Assembly (NCBI GenBank): GCA_038501785.1
Contig: JBAMJR010000013.1
Span: 639,501-703,500, forward strand
DNA: 64,000 nucleotides
Direction of reading: 5' to 3'
Source of the DNA: Myoxocephalus aenaeus
Lineage: Eukaryota > Chordata > Actinopteri > Perciformes > Cottidae
This document shows, in pieces, positions 1 through 10,403 of the stretch. Numbering within the stretch: position 1 is the first letter of the stretch; the number at the start of each line of letters is the position of its first letter. The translations under genes and the position numbers were made by a program. Under the pieces are notes generated by a model. The model ran no database searches. It was given only the letters and a program-made list of their open reading frames with translations, and was not told where the DNA came from.

Positions 1-15
1 GAAACGTGGACTTAC

Positions 16-115
16 GGTTCCCCCGGTGGCGACGGCCATGTCCCTCAGCTGATTCTTCCTGTTGTCCCCAAAGCCTGGAGCTTTAACAGCCACCACCTGA
101 AGCCCGACCTTCAGC
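16..115 (-). CDS. hspd1: hspd1 sixth coding exon, last inside the window
   Basis: A 100-bp exon completing the split Arg codon, then LKVGLQVVAVKAPGFGDNRK to MAVATGGT. Acceptor tttccag is at 116. The donor gtaagt lies at 15-10, so the exon is complete and the next is beyond the left edge. Confidence 0.92.
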
Positions 116-2140
116 CTGGAAATTAAAGGGTTGAATATTTAGTTTGTACTGTATTGAGAAAATATTCAAATTTTGCTAATATATAGACAAAAATATGTAA
201 AACAAAATGTCAATCCCTCAACCAAAGACATTTTAAATGGAGGAATGGTGCAGTTTGATTTAATTATTTTTATTAAGTGTGAAGTGAGGGCAAGCGAGCC
301 TTTTTTACTGTAATTGATCTCCTTGGAGCCGAGGCTGCTTTAGCATACCCTGCTTTATCAATGTTTATGAAATACTGGGACAGTGGGAAGCTGCACTGCT
401 GGAAAATGAAGACGCTGCAGACATCTTAACGCTGATTGGCCAAGACTCGACACAAAGATGTTTTATCGCAAAGATCACAACATCAACTTTTCTCCACGTC
501 TGCAGCCCAGCAAACCTCGTTGAAATCAAAATAGTCTTCAGATATGTCTGCAATACATTCACCCTGCTTTTTAAAAATCCTATATATGTGTACCTGTTGA
601 GAACCAAAGTGCTGAGCGCCTCTCCGTCCACATCCTCGGCGATGATGACCAGCGGTTTGCGGTTCTGGTTGGCGAGCTCCAGGGCCGGCACGATGCTCTG
701 GACGGTGGAGATCTTCTTCTCGCTCAGCAGCAGGTAGGCGTCCTGGAACTCACACTTCTGACCTGGAAACCGGAGACGATGGATTTATTTTACTAGCCTT
801 TTTTATTTCATCATAGGCGACGTTACAGCAGTACTTTCACAGTTACCTTTGGCAGTGTTGATGAAGTAAGGGGAGATGTAGCCGCGGTCAAACTTCATGC
901 CCTCGATGATCTCCAGCTCATCGTGCAGAGTCTTCCCATCCTGAGAGGTGAAGCACGGATTAAGTCAAGACTCTACGGATTAAGTCAAGACTGACTAGAC
1001 TAGTCATTAGAGAAGTATACACAGGGCCGGATGGAAAGCTTGTTCAGGCACTTGGCCAAGTAGCCAAGACCTTTTACTTGCTCGAAATGTGAAAAATGTA
1101 ATAAAAATCGGACCGGCGACTAGAAAGCGTTAATGGCGATCTCATATTTTTACTGATCATTGGCCCCTAATAAAAGATCTCGTGATCAAACAACTGCAGA
1201 GTTTACCCGGGGCAAGCGTGTGACGTTCTGATACCAACCTTGACAGTGATGACTCCCTTGCGGCCAACTTTCTTCATGGCGTTGGAAATGATGGTGCCAA
1301 TCTCCACGTCACCGTTAGCTGAGATCGTAGCAACCTTGAAGAAGAAAAAAAAAAAAAGGACGACATTTAAGCATTTCATGACGAATTTAAGTAAACGTAG
1401 CTACTTAAAAATACTCCACAAAGAAAAGTCCTGCATTAAAAACCGTACTTAAAGTTCAACATCAGTGTTTTACTATTGAATATGACAGTTTTGGATTAAC
1501 ATTACTGATGCATTGTACTTTTTTTACCTGTGCAATCTCCTCGGGGGTCGTGACCGGCTTGGAGAGATTTTTCAGCTCCTCGATGACGGTTTCCACGGCC
1601 AACATGACTCCGCGGCGGATCTCCACGGGGTTGGCGCCTTTGCTGATGGTGTCGAAGCCCTCCTTGGCGATGGCGCGGGCCAGCACGGTGGCGGTGGTCG
1701 TGCCGTCGCCGGCCTCCTCGTTGGTGTTGTTGGCCACGTCCTGCACCAGCTTGGCGCCGATGTTCTGGTACCTGTCCTTCAGGTCGATGCTCTTGGCCAC
1801 CGTCACGCCGTCCTTGGTGACCTTGGGGCTGCCCCAGCTCTGCTCGATGATGACATTGCGACCCTGGAGTACAGACAGGAAGTGGTGCGTTAAAGGGGCC
1901 TCTAGCATTGGGGTCAGGTTACCTAAAAATCAAGTAAATGTCAGTAGTAACCAAATCGAATATTACCTTTGGGCCCATGGTGACGGCCACAGCGTCAGCC
2001 AGCAGGTCGACTCCCTGCAGCATGAGGGCACGAGCTTCAGCGCCGAACTTGACGTCCTTGGCGTAGCCTCGTGTGAGGTGAGGAGCCAGCGCCCGGCACA
2101 CGGGCCTCACCTGCTTCATGACCGATGGTAAACGAAACAT
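16..2140 (-). CDS. hspd1: hspd1, mitochondrial 60-kDa chaperonin (Hsp60), 5' part of gene
   Basis: Group I chaperonin of the mitochondrial matrix; with Hsp10 it folds imported proteins in an ATP-driven ring. Six coding exons are visible on the minus strand (2140-1967, 1863-1528, 1334-1239, 940-847, 762-594, 115-16). They join in frame to about 323 residues, against about 573 for the family, so the rest lies left of the window. Residues 1-27 form a basic, Arg-rich targeting peptide ending LTRGYAKDVKFG, where the mature vertebrate protein begins near AKDVKFG. The ATP-site signature GDGTTTATVLA is in the second coding exon, and the apical-domain run VVAVKAPGFGDNRK is in the last visible one. All junctions are GT-AG. 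The ATG at 2140 lies two bases after a 3' splice site, so there is an untranslated upstream exon. Identity is essentially certain from near-identity to vertebrate Hsp60. Confidence 0.97.
116..593 (-). other. hspd1 intron, no feature seen
   Basis: AT-rich intron between the fifth and sixth visible coding exons. No repeat or RNA gene was recognised in it. Confidence 0.6.
594..762 (-). CDS. hspd1: hspd1 fifth coding exon
   Basis: A 169-bp exon of apical-domain sequence (QKCEFQDAYLLLSEKK to STLVLN plus a split Arg codon). Acceptor gtttccag, donor AACAG|gtacac. Frame continues across both junctions. Confidence 0.94.
847..940 (-). CDS. hspd1: hspd1 fourth coding exon
   Basis: A 94-bp exon, DGKTLHDELEII to FINTAK plus one base (phase 1). 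Acceptor cacctctcag, donor AAAG|gtaact. It covers the hinge into the apical domain. Confidence 0.94.
956..995. repeat. 20-bp tandem duplication
   Basis: Two head-to-tail copies beginning CGGATTAAGTCAAGACT at 956 and 976, in the hspd1 intron between the third and fourth coding exons. The copies differ only in the last few bases. Probably a simple local slippage event. Confidence 0.8.
1239..1334 (-). CDS. hspd1: hspd1 third coding exon
   Basis: A 96-bp exon of 32 codons, VATISANGD to KGVITVK, of the intermediate domain. Acceptor ttcttcaag, donor AAG|gttggt. The polypyrimidine tract is interrupted by a run of about 12 T just upstream. Confidence 0.94.
1528..1863 (-). CDS. hspd1: hspd1 second coding exon
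   Basis: A 336-bp exon of 112 whole codons, GRNVIIEQSWG to TPEEIAQ. It holds the nucleotide-binding GDGTTT motif and the NNTNEEAGDG loop. Acceptor actccag|GGT and donor CAG|gtaaaa are both clear. Confidence 0.96.
1967..2140 (-). CDS. hspd1: hspd1 first coding exon
   Basis: Encodes 58 residues, MFRLPSVMKQ to AVAVTMGPK: mitochondrial presequence plus start of the equatorial domain. The acceptor ccccacag ends at 2143 and is followed by AG then ATG. The donor AAAG|gtaata lies at 1967/1966. The exon ends in phase 0. Confidence 0.95.
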
Positions 2141-2142
2141 CT

Positions 2143-3949
2143 CTGTGGGGAGAAAAGACAGACGAGAAAGTCATGAAACATTTCGGGGATTTATGATCAA
2201 CGTGATGGAACAGAGATTACATCTGCAAAGTTATGGTGTCATCACAATAATCTTATTTACACACACACTCTGAGAATAGATGTAATGTGTAGAGCAAAAA
2301 GCACAACTAAACAGTGGTGTTACATTTACGGAGGTAATATACTAAAGGTAGTTGAGTTCTTCCATTTTCAGCTACTTTATACTTCTATAATTTTTTTTAT
2401 ATTGTACTCTATGCCGCATTTATTTGATAAATTACTGCTTGTAGTATGCTTCTCTTAATCTGTATTCTGCTACTGCCCAATAGATATATTATAATCCATA
2501 ATAGTTTAGTCCACAGGGGGAACTTCACAAGCTACTCAGCAATATATTAAGTGATATCTGAATCTATCATATACATTATTCTGAAAAGGGTTATTCAGCA
2601 AACAAAAATGGTACTTTTTAAGTATATTTTGATGCAAAAGCTTCTGCACTTTTACTTAAATCTAATTTTAAAATATCTTTTAATTATAAAAATGACTTCA
2701 CTGTGGTATTGTTACTTTTATACAAAATTAAAAGATCAGAGGACTTCTTCCACCACTGCCAAATCCATCCACTCCCCCCTCCCTCTCTCAAGATGTCACA
2801 GGAGGACAGATGAAGTCGTACAAAGGTTAACTGGGCCCCTGGTGGTCACTAGTGGTATGACGAGCCACCAGTGAATGAATGAATGAACCTCCACTCCAAG
2901 TGGAGGTTCATTCATTCATTCACTGTCCACAAAAAGGTGCATTTATTACCAAAATAAATAACACAGGGAATAGATCATATGATTTCACACAAGCTACATT
3001 GGTTATAAATGTATGAGTTAGTTGGTTTAATTAATACTATCGCCCCCCCCCCCCCCCCCATAGGGCTGCAATCAAAAACGATTTTCTTTTAATGGTTGAT
3101 TATTTTCCTAATCATTAAAAGTAATAAAAACAGGAACAAATGTCATTTACATTGATTGCCTTCAGACCATATCCCCAAAAGTGTTTAATTAATTGACATT
3201 AATACAAACCGGACATCAACACATCATACTCTATAAAAATCATCATATGTTGGTTCTTTTTTATTATAAGTTGTTCTCAAAGGACAGAGCAAACGGCCCG
3301 TTTTGTGACGATGCAGTTTGCGGCTGATCCGAGAAGCCTTTTAAAGTGTTTATAGAATAAGTATTAATATATACGTTTATATCATGTCCTTGATCGTGGC
3401 TGGATTATGAAAAGGTATCCCACACAAACCAGTTCCTGGGTAACCCCCCCCTCCCCCCCACGTGTGCTCTTCAGGTCGCGCGTCACAAGGTCATATTGTA
3501 ATAAAAAGAAACGCATGTGCGGAACTGGCTCAACATCATCGACCCTCCTCAGACTTATCAATGGAGACCATCAGCAACGATATTTATTGCTCAACAATAT
3601 TATATTATTAATAAGACACGTCCAGTCTCAAGTTGTGTGCAAAATTGTGTTAAGAGCATGACTCCAATAAAACGAAATGTTTCATCATGTCAGACACGAG
3701 ACACGACTGATTAAAATACATTAAATAACCGGCTAAGATTAAACGTGTAGTTTATGGTGACATTTAGCTGTAGGGAATATTTTAGCAAATGTCCTTGCAG
3801 GCAGGAATAAAAATATGTTAGCTAGGAGGAGTTATAGCTAACGTTAGAGCAAAGTCTACATTGCAGAGACGGCGTTAATCAAAAGTATATAATATATATT
3901 AATAAGCCACGTTAACGTCATGATGTTTTACAGAAATGTCGGCACTTAC
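2143..3949 (-). other. hspd1 intron 1 with repeat debris
   Basis: AT-rich intron between the leader exon and the ATG exon. It holds a degenerate copy (about 2320-2760) of the dispersed 'tacttttact..ttcttccaccactg' fish repeat, the perfect hairpin at 2869-2925 and a poly-C run at 3043-3059. No coding signal is convincing. Confidence 0.6.
2869..2925. repeat. Perfect 27-bp inverted repeat, 3-nt loop
   Basis: Left arm 2869-2895 begins CAGTGAATGAATGAATG and ends CCTCCACT. The loop is CCA. The right arm 2899-2925 is its exact reverse complement. It lies in hspd1 intron 1. No transposon ends or target duplication were recognised around it. Confidence 0.9.
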
Positions 3950-4106
3950 TTGCGAGGTGAAAAGCGTGTAGCTGCAACAAGGTGCACGTCTGCGAGACCA
4001 AATGGTAGAAAAGGGACAAGCCGTGTGGTGCAAATGAGCTGCTCAGACGGTACTGCACATGGTCTATCACATCCGGGTGATTTACCGGCTGGGGGCCCCG
4101 GACCAT
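3950..4106 (-). other. hspd1: hspd1 untranslated first exon (approximate)
   Basis: The coding exon at 2140 is preceded by a splice acceptor, so an upstream leader exon must exist. On the minus strand a strong donor, CGCAA|gtaagt, is at 3950/3949. Vertebrate HSPD1 genes have a non-coding first exon in this position facing HSPE1. The exon's outer end (transcription start) cannot be read from sequence and 4106 is only a guess. Confidence 0.5.
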
Positions 4107-4342
4107 GAATAACGCCCATGACGCCGGAGTTTTTTTTTTTTTTTTTTAAACCTTTATTGACGTTTCAAAGCATTCTTTTTCTCTTTTAATTAATTTAGCT
4201 GATAAGAAATACTGTCCAAAAAATAAAAAATGAACTGTTGAGTAGTTTGTAGTAAAGTTACATACAATGGAAATCCTCAACTAAAGTACACTATTTTATA
4301 ATCCATACGCGGTATGGCAATGCTCGTTCCGGGGTGCGGCGT

Positions 4343-4355
4343 TTCTGGAATTTTC
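4343..4355. promoter_or_regulatory. Heat-shock element 1
   Basis: TTCTGGAATTTTC is a perfect three-unit inverted array TTC-nn-GAA-nn-TTC, the binding site for an HSF1 trimer. It is nearer to hspd1. Confidence 0.85.
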
Positions 4356-4549
4356 TCGTGTGCCATTGGAGGAAAAAAAATAAAAATAGAGGTCAAAGTT
4401 GACATTGTGCAACATTGCTCCGACTTGTAAAAGTATGAACGGGAGAGAACAAAACACTGCAAATACAATAATAATATTTTACAACACGCTTTAATCTCAT
4501 AAAAAAAACTAACCAACGTGAACGGGAACGTGTGTTTTGCCGTTAGGTG

Positions 4550-4562
4550 TTCTAGAATTTTC
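4550..4562. promoter_or_regulatory. Heat-shock element 2
   Basis: TTCTAGAATTTTC, again three perfect alternating units, differs from the first element at one spacer base. It lies about 150 bp upstream of the hspe1 ATG. Confidence 0.87.
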
Positions 4563-4594
4563 GATAACTGGGCTGCCAAGTTTAGGGCGTGTAG

Positions 4595-4606
4595 TGCGCA
4601 TGCGCC
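4595..4606. promoter_or_regulatory. NRF-1-like site
   Basis: TGCGCATGCGCC matches the NRF-1 consensus YGCGCAYGCGCR at all but the last base. NRF-1 drives many nuclear genes for mitochondrial proteins, which fits Hsp10/Hsp60. Binding is inferred. Confidence 0.6.
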
Positions 4607-4709
4607 AGATATTCACGTGGAGACGTTTCCCCTTCCAGTGTGTCGCATCAAGAACCGGTGTTGCAGCAGCTTTTCACGTCGACTCTCAAGACCTCTCACA
4701 CATCCAGAA

Positions 4710-4712
4710 ATG
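4710..4712 (+). CDS. hspe1: hspe1 coding exon 1 (start codon only)
   Basis: ATG immediately followed by the donor gtaaga. Joining it to the exon at 6780 gives MAFRKFLP in frame. The short pyrimidine-rich leader upstream carries no other ATG within at least 90 bp. Confidence 0.88.
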
Positions 4713-7700
4713 GTAAGAGACGTTTTTTCCTGTCGGTATTTATAATTAACATAAAAACAGCCGAGTAGAAAAATACAGAATGACGCATATGGCTGCTAAG
4801 TTATCGCGAGCTAACGCTACCTTTGATGTCGATTCACAAGGTCACGTCGTTTGTAAGCCGAGTGAGAAGAGACTGCATGCCAAACACAGCCATGTTTATC
4901 TTCATCATACACGACAGCAACTGTCAGACGGAGAAGACAGGCGAGCTTTTATGTTAAACGTGTGCAGGTGCAGCTACAAGCTGACGTGTTTCTGCGAGTG
5001 TGAGTTGTGTTTTTAAACGCAGATGCATGAATATCTGATCCCGGTATTCATTCATTGCTGCAGCAGGAGCCACACGTGGATGAATCAAGTGTCTGCTCGC
5101 ACCTACTGACACGCATTTGGTGCCTTTTTATCTCTTAAAACTGTCTTACTTATTACACGTAAGTCACATTTAATGTGTCATATTTCAAAATGCATGCCCT
5201 TGGTCGGCGGAAAATACGAATTGCGTGCTCGTTGAATCCATTTCCGGGTTCTGTTACGTAGACGATGACCTCACGACCTATCCACGCGTTCAAGGAAAGG
5301 CAGTCTGTTAAACCCACAAGCAGTGCAAATGATAATTTACAGAATCATAAGCAGACTGAAATATAGAATAAATAGAATGTGGAATCAAAATAGATGCAGT
5401 ATGAACACGTGCAGTAGTTATATTAGGCAGTGCAGGTATAAGTAAAACATGGTGTAGGTGTGTAAGACATGTTTATAGTACATTATATACCGAATAAACA
5501 GCTGGATGTATGATGTTAATATGATGTCTTCACTATAGCTCCCATATGCACATTTATAGACAGTGAAATACATGTGAATACTTTATAAATCGGGTTAAAA
5601 TCAGAGTGAAATTATCTTAACATAAAAGCAGAAATTGCCTTTTAAAGCAGGGTACTTGTACTTTGACAAATTGCAAATTTTCATTATTAGATTTGCAAAA
5701 TATCCTGATTTTATTACAGTGACTCTGTTGGGAATGTCTGACTCTTGACAGCTTTAAATACAACTAGAAATATAGGAAGTATGAATAGAGCAGGGGAGTA
5801 TATATGACAAGAGAATAGCACCAATAGTTTCCAGTTTATTAGGTATCTAGCTAAAACTCATAAATCCTACTCTTTAGGAATGTTATTTTAAAAAGGGGAT
5901 TCAACATTGTATTGTAATTTTGGAGGGTGTGGCTTGTTTGAAATGATTGTCGACAATCATTAATATAAATGGGGTGGACAAAATATCAAACTTTACAAAG
6001 ATCAGCCAGAAAACGTGAGGTTAATCCTCACCATGTTGTGCAACAACCCCTCCCCCTAAATCTCCAACTCTTGCAGAGAACCTTCTGGCAAACTGGACCC
6101 ACACCGGCCTTGAATGTTATCTCGTCCTGTTTAAAAACCTGGAGGACGTTTCCCCACCAGTCAAGGCTTTTATCACCGCGTCGTGTTTTGTTAGTTAGTT
6201 AGTAGCTGGATTCTGAAACTGAGTTATTCGCTAGAACTTCAAGATGCCTTTTTTAAAGTCAAAGTACTTAATCAGTCGTCCTTGTCCTCCCCCACCCTCG
6301 GGTTAAACTGTCACGATGAATAAGTGACTCCACTTTTGGCTGTTTACCGATCGGTGAACCAACCTAACCTGTCTCCCCCCCACTGTGTTCCCAAATAACC
6401 TTCACCCCCAAGGTCACTCGTGCATCTGCTGCTATCAGACATGTTGGCAGCTGCTGTTTTAAGTCTTCCCCTCCCCCACACACCTCCTCCTACAGGCACT
6501 GCTTGTAGCTTTTGCCTGAAATAGTTGACATAATGAAGAAATGCTGACTTTTGCTACAACTGAGTTTAGCAATAATTGACTTCACAAAGGCTGCGTCTGT
6601 GTAGTGGAGCTGCTGATTTATTCTTCAGACACTCTTTTATTAAGCTGTCCTCAGCCGCCCTTCTCTTGTAACACATGCTCAACTCAAGATGGCTTCTTAC
6701 AGCAAATAAAGGCTGTGTATATATTATGGTTTAACGGAATTAAAATGTTTAATATGAATATCTGTTTCCTCTCTTGCAGGCCTTCAGGAAATTCCTCCCA
6801 ATGTTCGACAGGGTGCTGGTGGAGCGCTTCATCGCGGAGACGGTAACGAAGGGCGGCATCATGCTGCCGGAGAAGTCTCAGAGCAAAGTGCTGCAGGCCA
6901 CGGTGGTGGCAGTGGGACCCGGCGCCATCAACCCGGTGAGATGAGCCACGCTGAGCATGTTTTAGATAGATAGATGGATAGACAAAACTTGGAAAAGTCA
7001 TGGAATTTTAAAATGGTTATTTCCAGGCCTGGAAAAGTCCTTGGGAAAAAAAAAAATGTAAAAGTCATGGAAAAGTGTTATATTCATATTGGTCATGTCG
7101 TTCATTTACACTGAGTTTTAAATAATTAATATGCTTTTTAAAGCAAGACGCTCAAAATATAAGCAAGCAGGTATACATACAGGCATCTATATAAATGTTT
7201 ATTCTTTTAATCAAACTATTGTCTCATTCTTGTTTAATTTAAGGTTTACTGTATGCTTTGAAATTCTCATTGTTAGTTTAAATACTACATTTTCTCACTT
7301 TTTCATGTTTACACCCAGATTTCACAAAATGTTTGATCATGGAAATTTGGTTTAAAGTCATGGAAATCCATTGGTCAAAATGTGTATGGACCCTGATGGA
7401 TAGATGTATACTTTAATCACCCCAAGGGGACATTTGTTTGTGGCAGCAGCAAGCAAAGTTACATAGAAGACACAAACACATTTGGTATGAAAAATACTCA
7501 ATATATAAAACGGAACAGCAGAGTGTATTCAATTAAAAAATAAACAATAAAAATGCAAAGTATATATGAAGTGTGTGTATACAGTGAAATAGATGTACAG
7601 TGACTAACTAAACAATAAAAGTGGTGCAAGGGCTATTGATGATTAATTTACGGAGGATCTGGTCAGAGGTGACTTATTATAAAGACTTGTAGCAGAGGGC

Positions 7701-8038
7701 AGGAATGTTTTCCTGTATCGGTCCTTGTGACAGCGGAGCTGAGGAAATGTGAGTGTTTTGTACCATTTGGCTAACTTTTTTTTTGTGTGACCTTTTTAAT
7801 TCTAGAAAGGTAACGTTCTGCCCGTCAGCGTGAAGGTTGGCGAGAAGGTTCTCCTACCAGAGTACGGTGGAACCAAAATCAGTCTCGACGACAAGGTGCA
7901 GTACAGTCTCAACTGGCTCCGTTAGGATTTGTTTCCTCTTGTGCGTTCCTTGTTTTACATTTCTTGTTTTCTCACTCTCTCCTCCAGGACTATTTCCTTT
8001 TCCGTGATGGAGATATTCTTGGTAAATACGTCGAATGA
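4710..8038 (+). CDS. hspe1: hspe1, mitochondrial 10-kDa co-chaperonin (Hsp10)
   Basis: Hsp10 caps the Hsp60 ring in the mitochondrial matrix as a heptamer. Coding exons are 4710-4712 (ATG only), 6780-6935, 7806-7895 and 7988-8038, giving 99 aa, close to the 101-102 aa of mammals. Visible hallmarks are the N-terminal FRKFLPMFDRVLVER strand, the mobile loop ETVTKGGIMLPEKSQ with its hydrophobic IML contact for Hsp60, and the C-terminal VLLPEYGGTK..DDKDYFLFRDGDILGKYVE. A first coding exon holding only the Met codon is the known structure of vertebrate HSPE1. The gene is complete and intact, and shares its promoter with hspd1. As in other fish, the protein lacks the two residues after Met found in the human protein (recalled, not aligned here). 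Confidence 0.97.
4713..6779 (+). other. hspe1 intron 1
   Basis: Two-kilobase AT-rich intron. It holds an 18-bp palindrome ATGATTGTCGACAATCAT at 5943-5960 and no convincing gene or mobile element. Confidence 0.6.
6780..6935 (+). CDS. hspe1: hspe1 coding exon 2
   Basis: A 156-bp exon of 52 codons, AFRKFLPMFD to VVAVGPGAINP. Acceptor ctcttgcag, donor CCG|gtgaga. It contains the mobile loop that docks on Hsp60. Confidence 0.96.
6982..7395. mobile_element. hAT-like non-autonomous element
   Basis: Holds repeated 'aaagtcatggaaa' segments typical of a dispersed teleost element and ends in TATGGACCCTG, an hAT-type CAGGG end read in reverse. An 8-bp direct repeat ATGGATAG lies exactly outside both ends (6974-6981, 7396-7403), as expected for an hAT insertion. 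Caution: the left edge lacks a CAGGG end, and the flank is GATA-rich, so the duplication could be chance. Confidence 0.5.
7396..7720. repeat. Dispersed repeat 'tactttaatcaccccaaggggaca'
   Basis: Shares the block CCCCAAGGGGACATTTG, the following GTGGCAGCAGCAAGCA and AAATGCAAAGTATAT with 23460-23590, so it is a dispersed family. It lies in hspe1 intron 2. Type (SINE or LINE 3' tail) is not determined. Confidence 0.6.
7806..7895 (+). CDS. hspe1: hspe1 coding exon 3
   Basis: A 90-bp exon of 30 codons, KGNVLPVSVKVGEK to KISLDDK. Acceptor tttaattctag, donor AAG|gtgcag. Confidence 0.96.
7988..8038 (+). CDS. hspe1: hspe1 coding exon 4 and stop
   Basis: Encodes DYFLFRDGDILGKYVE and TGA (8036-8038), the conserved C-terminus. 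Acceptor ctctcctccag. A polyadenylation hexamer follows at 8180-8185. Confidence 0.96.
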   Translation, partial: DYFLFRDGDILGKYVE

Positions 8039-8179
8039 GTCTTCATCTGTTTTTGTTGCTGTATCATGTCGAGTCCCCGTCATCAACCACCGGAGAGAAG
8101 AAATTAAGTGGCTACTTTCATGTCTTTTTTTTCTATGTTATTGCAATTGTAAATAATTCTAATCGCATTTTGTTACAAT

Positions 8180-8185
8180 AATAAA
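8180..8185 (+). terminator. hspe1 polyadenylation signal
   Basis: AATAAA 142 bp after the hspe1 stop codon, followed by a T-rich stretch (ttcttttttgtctc). Confidence 0.75.
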
Positions 8186-10068
8186 GGTGAACTGCGGATA
8201 ACATTCTTTTTTGTCTCATGACTTTATATTGTTGCTAATAGAAGAGTTAGCAGTGGATATTTAATGACAGGAATACTTTAAAGTCAAGGTTCACTTGCTT
8301 TTTTTTCTGTAGCGTTTGACTGTAACAATGAATGAACCCAATACATCATTTAATCTCATGTAATTAAAAGAACTACAACTACATCCTACCCTTGCATGAA
8401 TTAAAGCCTATTTTATATTATAAAATATCAATATCATTTTGTGAAGAGGAATGTAATTATGTTTGTATGTGAATTTATATGACAATTGAAGAGCTACATT
8501 ATAATATTGTAAAGGACCGATCCACAATTAAATAGGATGGATAACTAATGGTGGGAGGGGCAAAAGGAGTTCATACAATAAATGGAGGCTTTCCCCAATC
8601 CCAAAAATAGGAGAACTAAGTTTAGAGAAACTATATCTTTAGCCTTTCATGAATTAAAGCCTCATTTCTAAGATAAAATGCAAATTATAGGACAATCTGT
8701 AATTTGCATTACTTATTATATTCTCGTAGTCTATTACAAGTAAGATCAACTAAAACTGAATTTCTGTGTAATTTTGCCATCAACAAAATTAAGCCAGCCA
8801 TCAGCTTTTCTAGTTGCATATGATAGTCCGTACCTTCACCGTTTTAAAACTGAGCCAGTAGACTGAAAGACGGTAAAGTCGAACAAAAACACGGTGGAGC
8901 TCATTTGAACTATTTACTAAACTAAAGTCATCTGTTAATATTAAGAGCTTTCAAGGAAAAGACATTCTATCTTATTTGAATAACCGTCCTGCTTATGTGT
9001 TGTGTAATTAATATGCCTCTGGGATCTGTTTATTCTGACATCGTTAATAAAGGAGAAGTGCCATGTAAATACAAGGAAGAAGTTTATTGACATTCTCTTC
9101 ATTTAGGCCACAGTATTCAGTACACAGGAGAAACAAATTAAGGTTTAATAAAAGAAAGAAAGCCATAAAACGAGTACAAAGGCTGTAAAGTGTCACCGTC
9201 TGGTTGTAATTGTATTAAGTGCAAAGATGTGCCTTGTACTAACATTGTACATAAAACAAATAATACCTAATACAACAACAAAAAAAACTATATATATGGT
9301 GAAGACAGAGATAATATGGAACACTGGAGATAATATTGTTAGGGACACATCCATAATAAACTTTGAGAAAAAATAGGATAGATAACGATAATAAACGGGG
9401 GAAACTTGTGGGCCTGAGAATCCCCAAAAATAGGAAAACTAAGTTTGATGGAAAAATAAAATTAGCTTGTGACAAATAAATAGCTGAGTAAAAAAAATGT
9501 TTTGCAATTAAAGGAAACATGTAATGCTGTATTAAATATTGACACTTATGATTACATTGACTCAAGTTGGCTTTAAGTACAAGTTTGAGGTATTTCTACT
9601 TCACTTCAGTCTTTTATTTTCATGCAATTTTTACTCCTACACCACCACCCGGTGGAGGGAAATATTTCACTTTTTACTTCACTATATTTTTTTGACAGCT
9701 TTGCTTTACAAATGTGCATGAAAACATACAAAGAGTTTATAAAATTGAGTTTTATGTTATAAATTCAACTATTATTCGATTAATGGAAAATGTATTTTAA
9801 TCAATACCTAATTGTTTCAATGCAATACTTTTATTTGACAGTATTTTATTTGAGTATTTTTACAGTGTTGGTATTAGGATCCGTACATCATATGTATATG
9901 TAATATACAGAACTTGAGTAAATATACGTATTAACTGAGTAAATATATACTCGGGTAATAACAATATAATATATGAGTATGACTTTTTAAACCTTTTTTT
10001 GTAGGACTTTGATTTGAAATTTGATTTTTTCACTACAGCAACAGTTATACATACAAGGTAAGCAATAA

Positions 10069-10190
10069 AAAATGCACAATAAATACCAAAAAATAGAATA
10101 GAATAATAACAAAAATGCACAATATATACAAAAAATAGAATAGAATAATAACAAAATGCACAATATATACAAAAAATAGAATAGAATAAT
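10069..10190. repeat. Minisatellite, three units of about 40-43 bp
   Basis: Three head-to-tail units of form aaaatgcacaata..tac followed by caaaaaatagaatagaataat. Lies upstream of mob4. Confidence 0.75.
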
Positions 10191-10197
10191 ATATGTA

Positions 10198-10403
10198 TAT
10201 ATAATAAAGTACATACTTGGTTACTTGACACCACTAGCAGTAAATCTGTATTTAGTTCAACTGAACCCCTCCTATTTAATAATAATAATAATAATAATAA
10301 TAATATACATGAGTATATAATAAAGTACATATATACTTGGCTACTTGAAGCCACTAGTAATACATGTGTATTTAGGTAAACTGAACCCCTCCTATTTAAT
10401 AAT

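Larger units (their letters stand above)
4107..4709. promoter_or_regulatory. Bidirectional hspd1/hspe1 promoter
   Basis: About 600 bp separates the presumed hspd1 leader exon (minus) from the hspe1 ATG (plus), the head-to-head arrangement known for vertebrate HSPD1/HSPE1. It contains two perfect heat-shock elements (4343-4355, 4550-4562), a reverse CCAAT box (ATTGG, 4365-4369), an NRF-1-like palindrome (4595-4606) and an E-box CACGTG (4614-4619). Co-induction of both chaperonin subunits by heat shock is inferred from this layout. Confidence 0.85.

Noticed and set aside
1508..2131. 207-codon plus-strand open frame
   Set aside because: It is antisense to hspd1 coding exons and crosses an hspd1 intron; no protein family was recognised.
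2836..2848. TGACCACCAGGGG on the minus strand, CTCF-like
   Set aside because: The 3' half of the core (GGCG/GGCAG) is missing (CCC follows), so it fails the consensus.
2551..2874. 107-codon frame in hspd1 intron 1
   Set aside because: Formed by a degenerate dispersed repeat; the composition is AT-driven and there is no homology.
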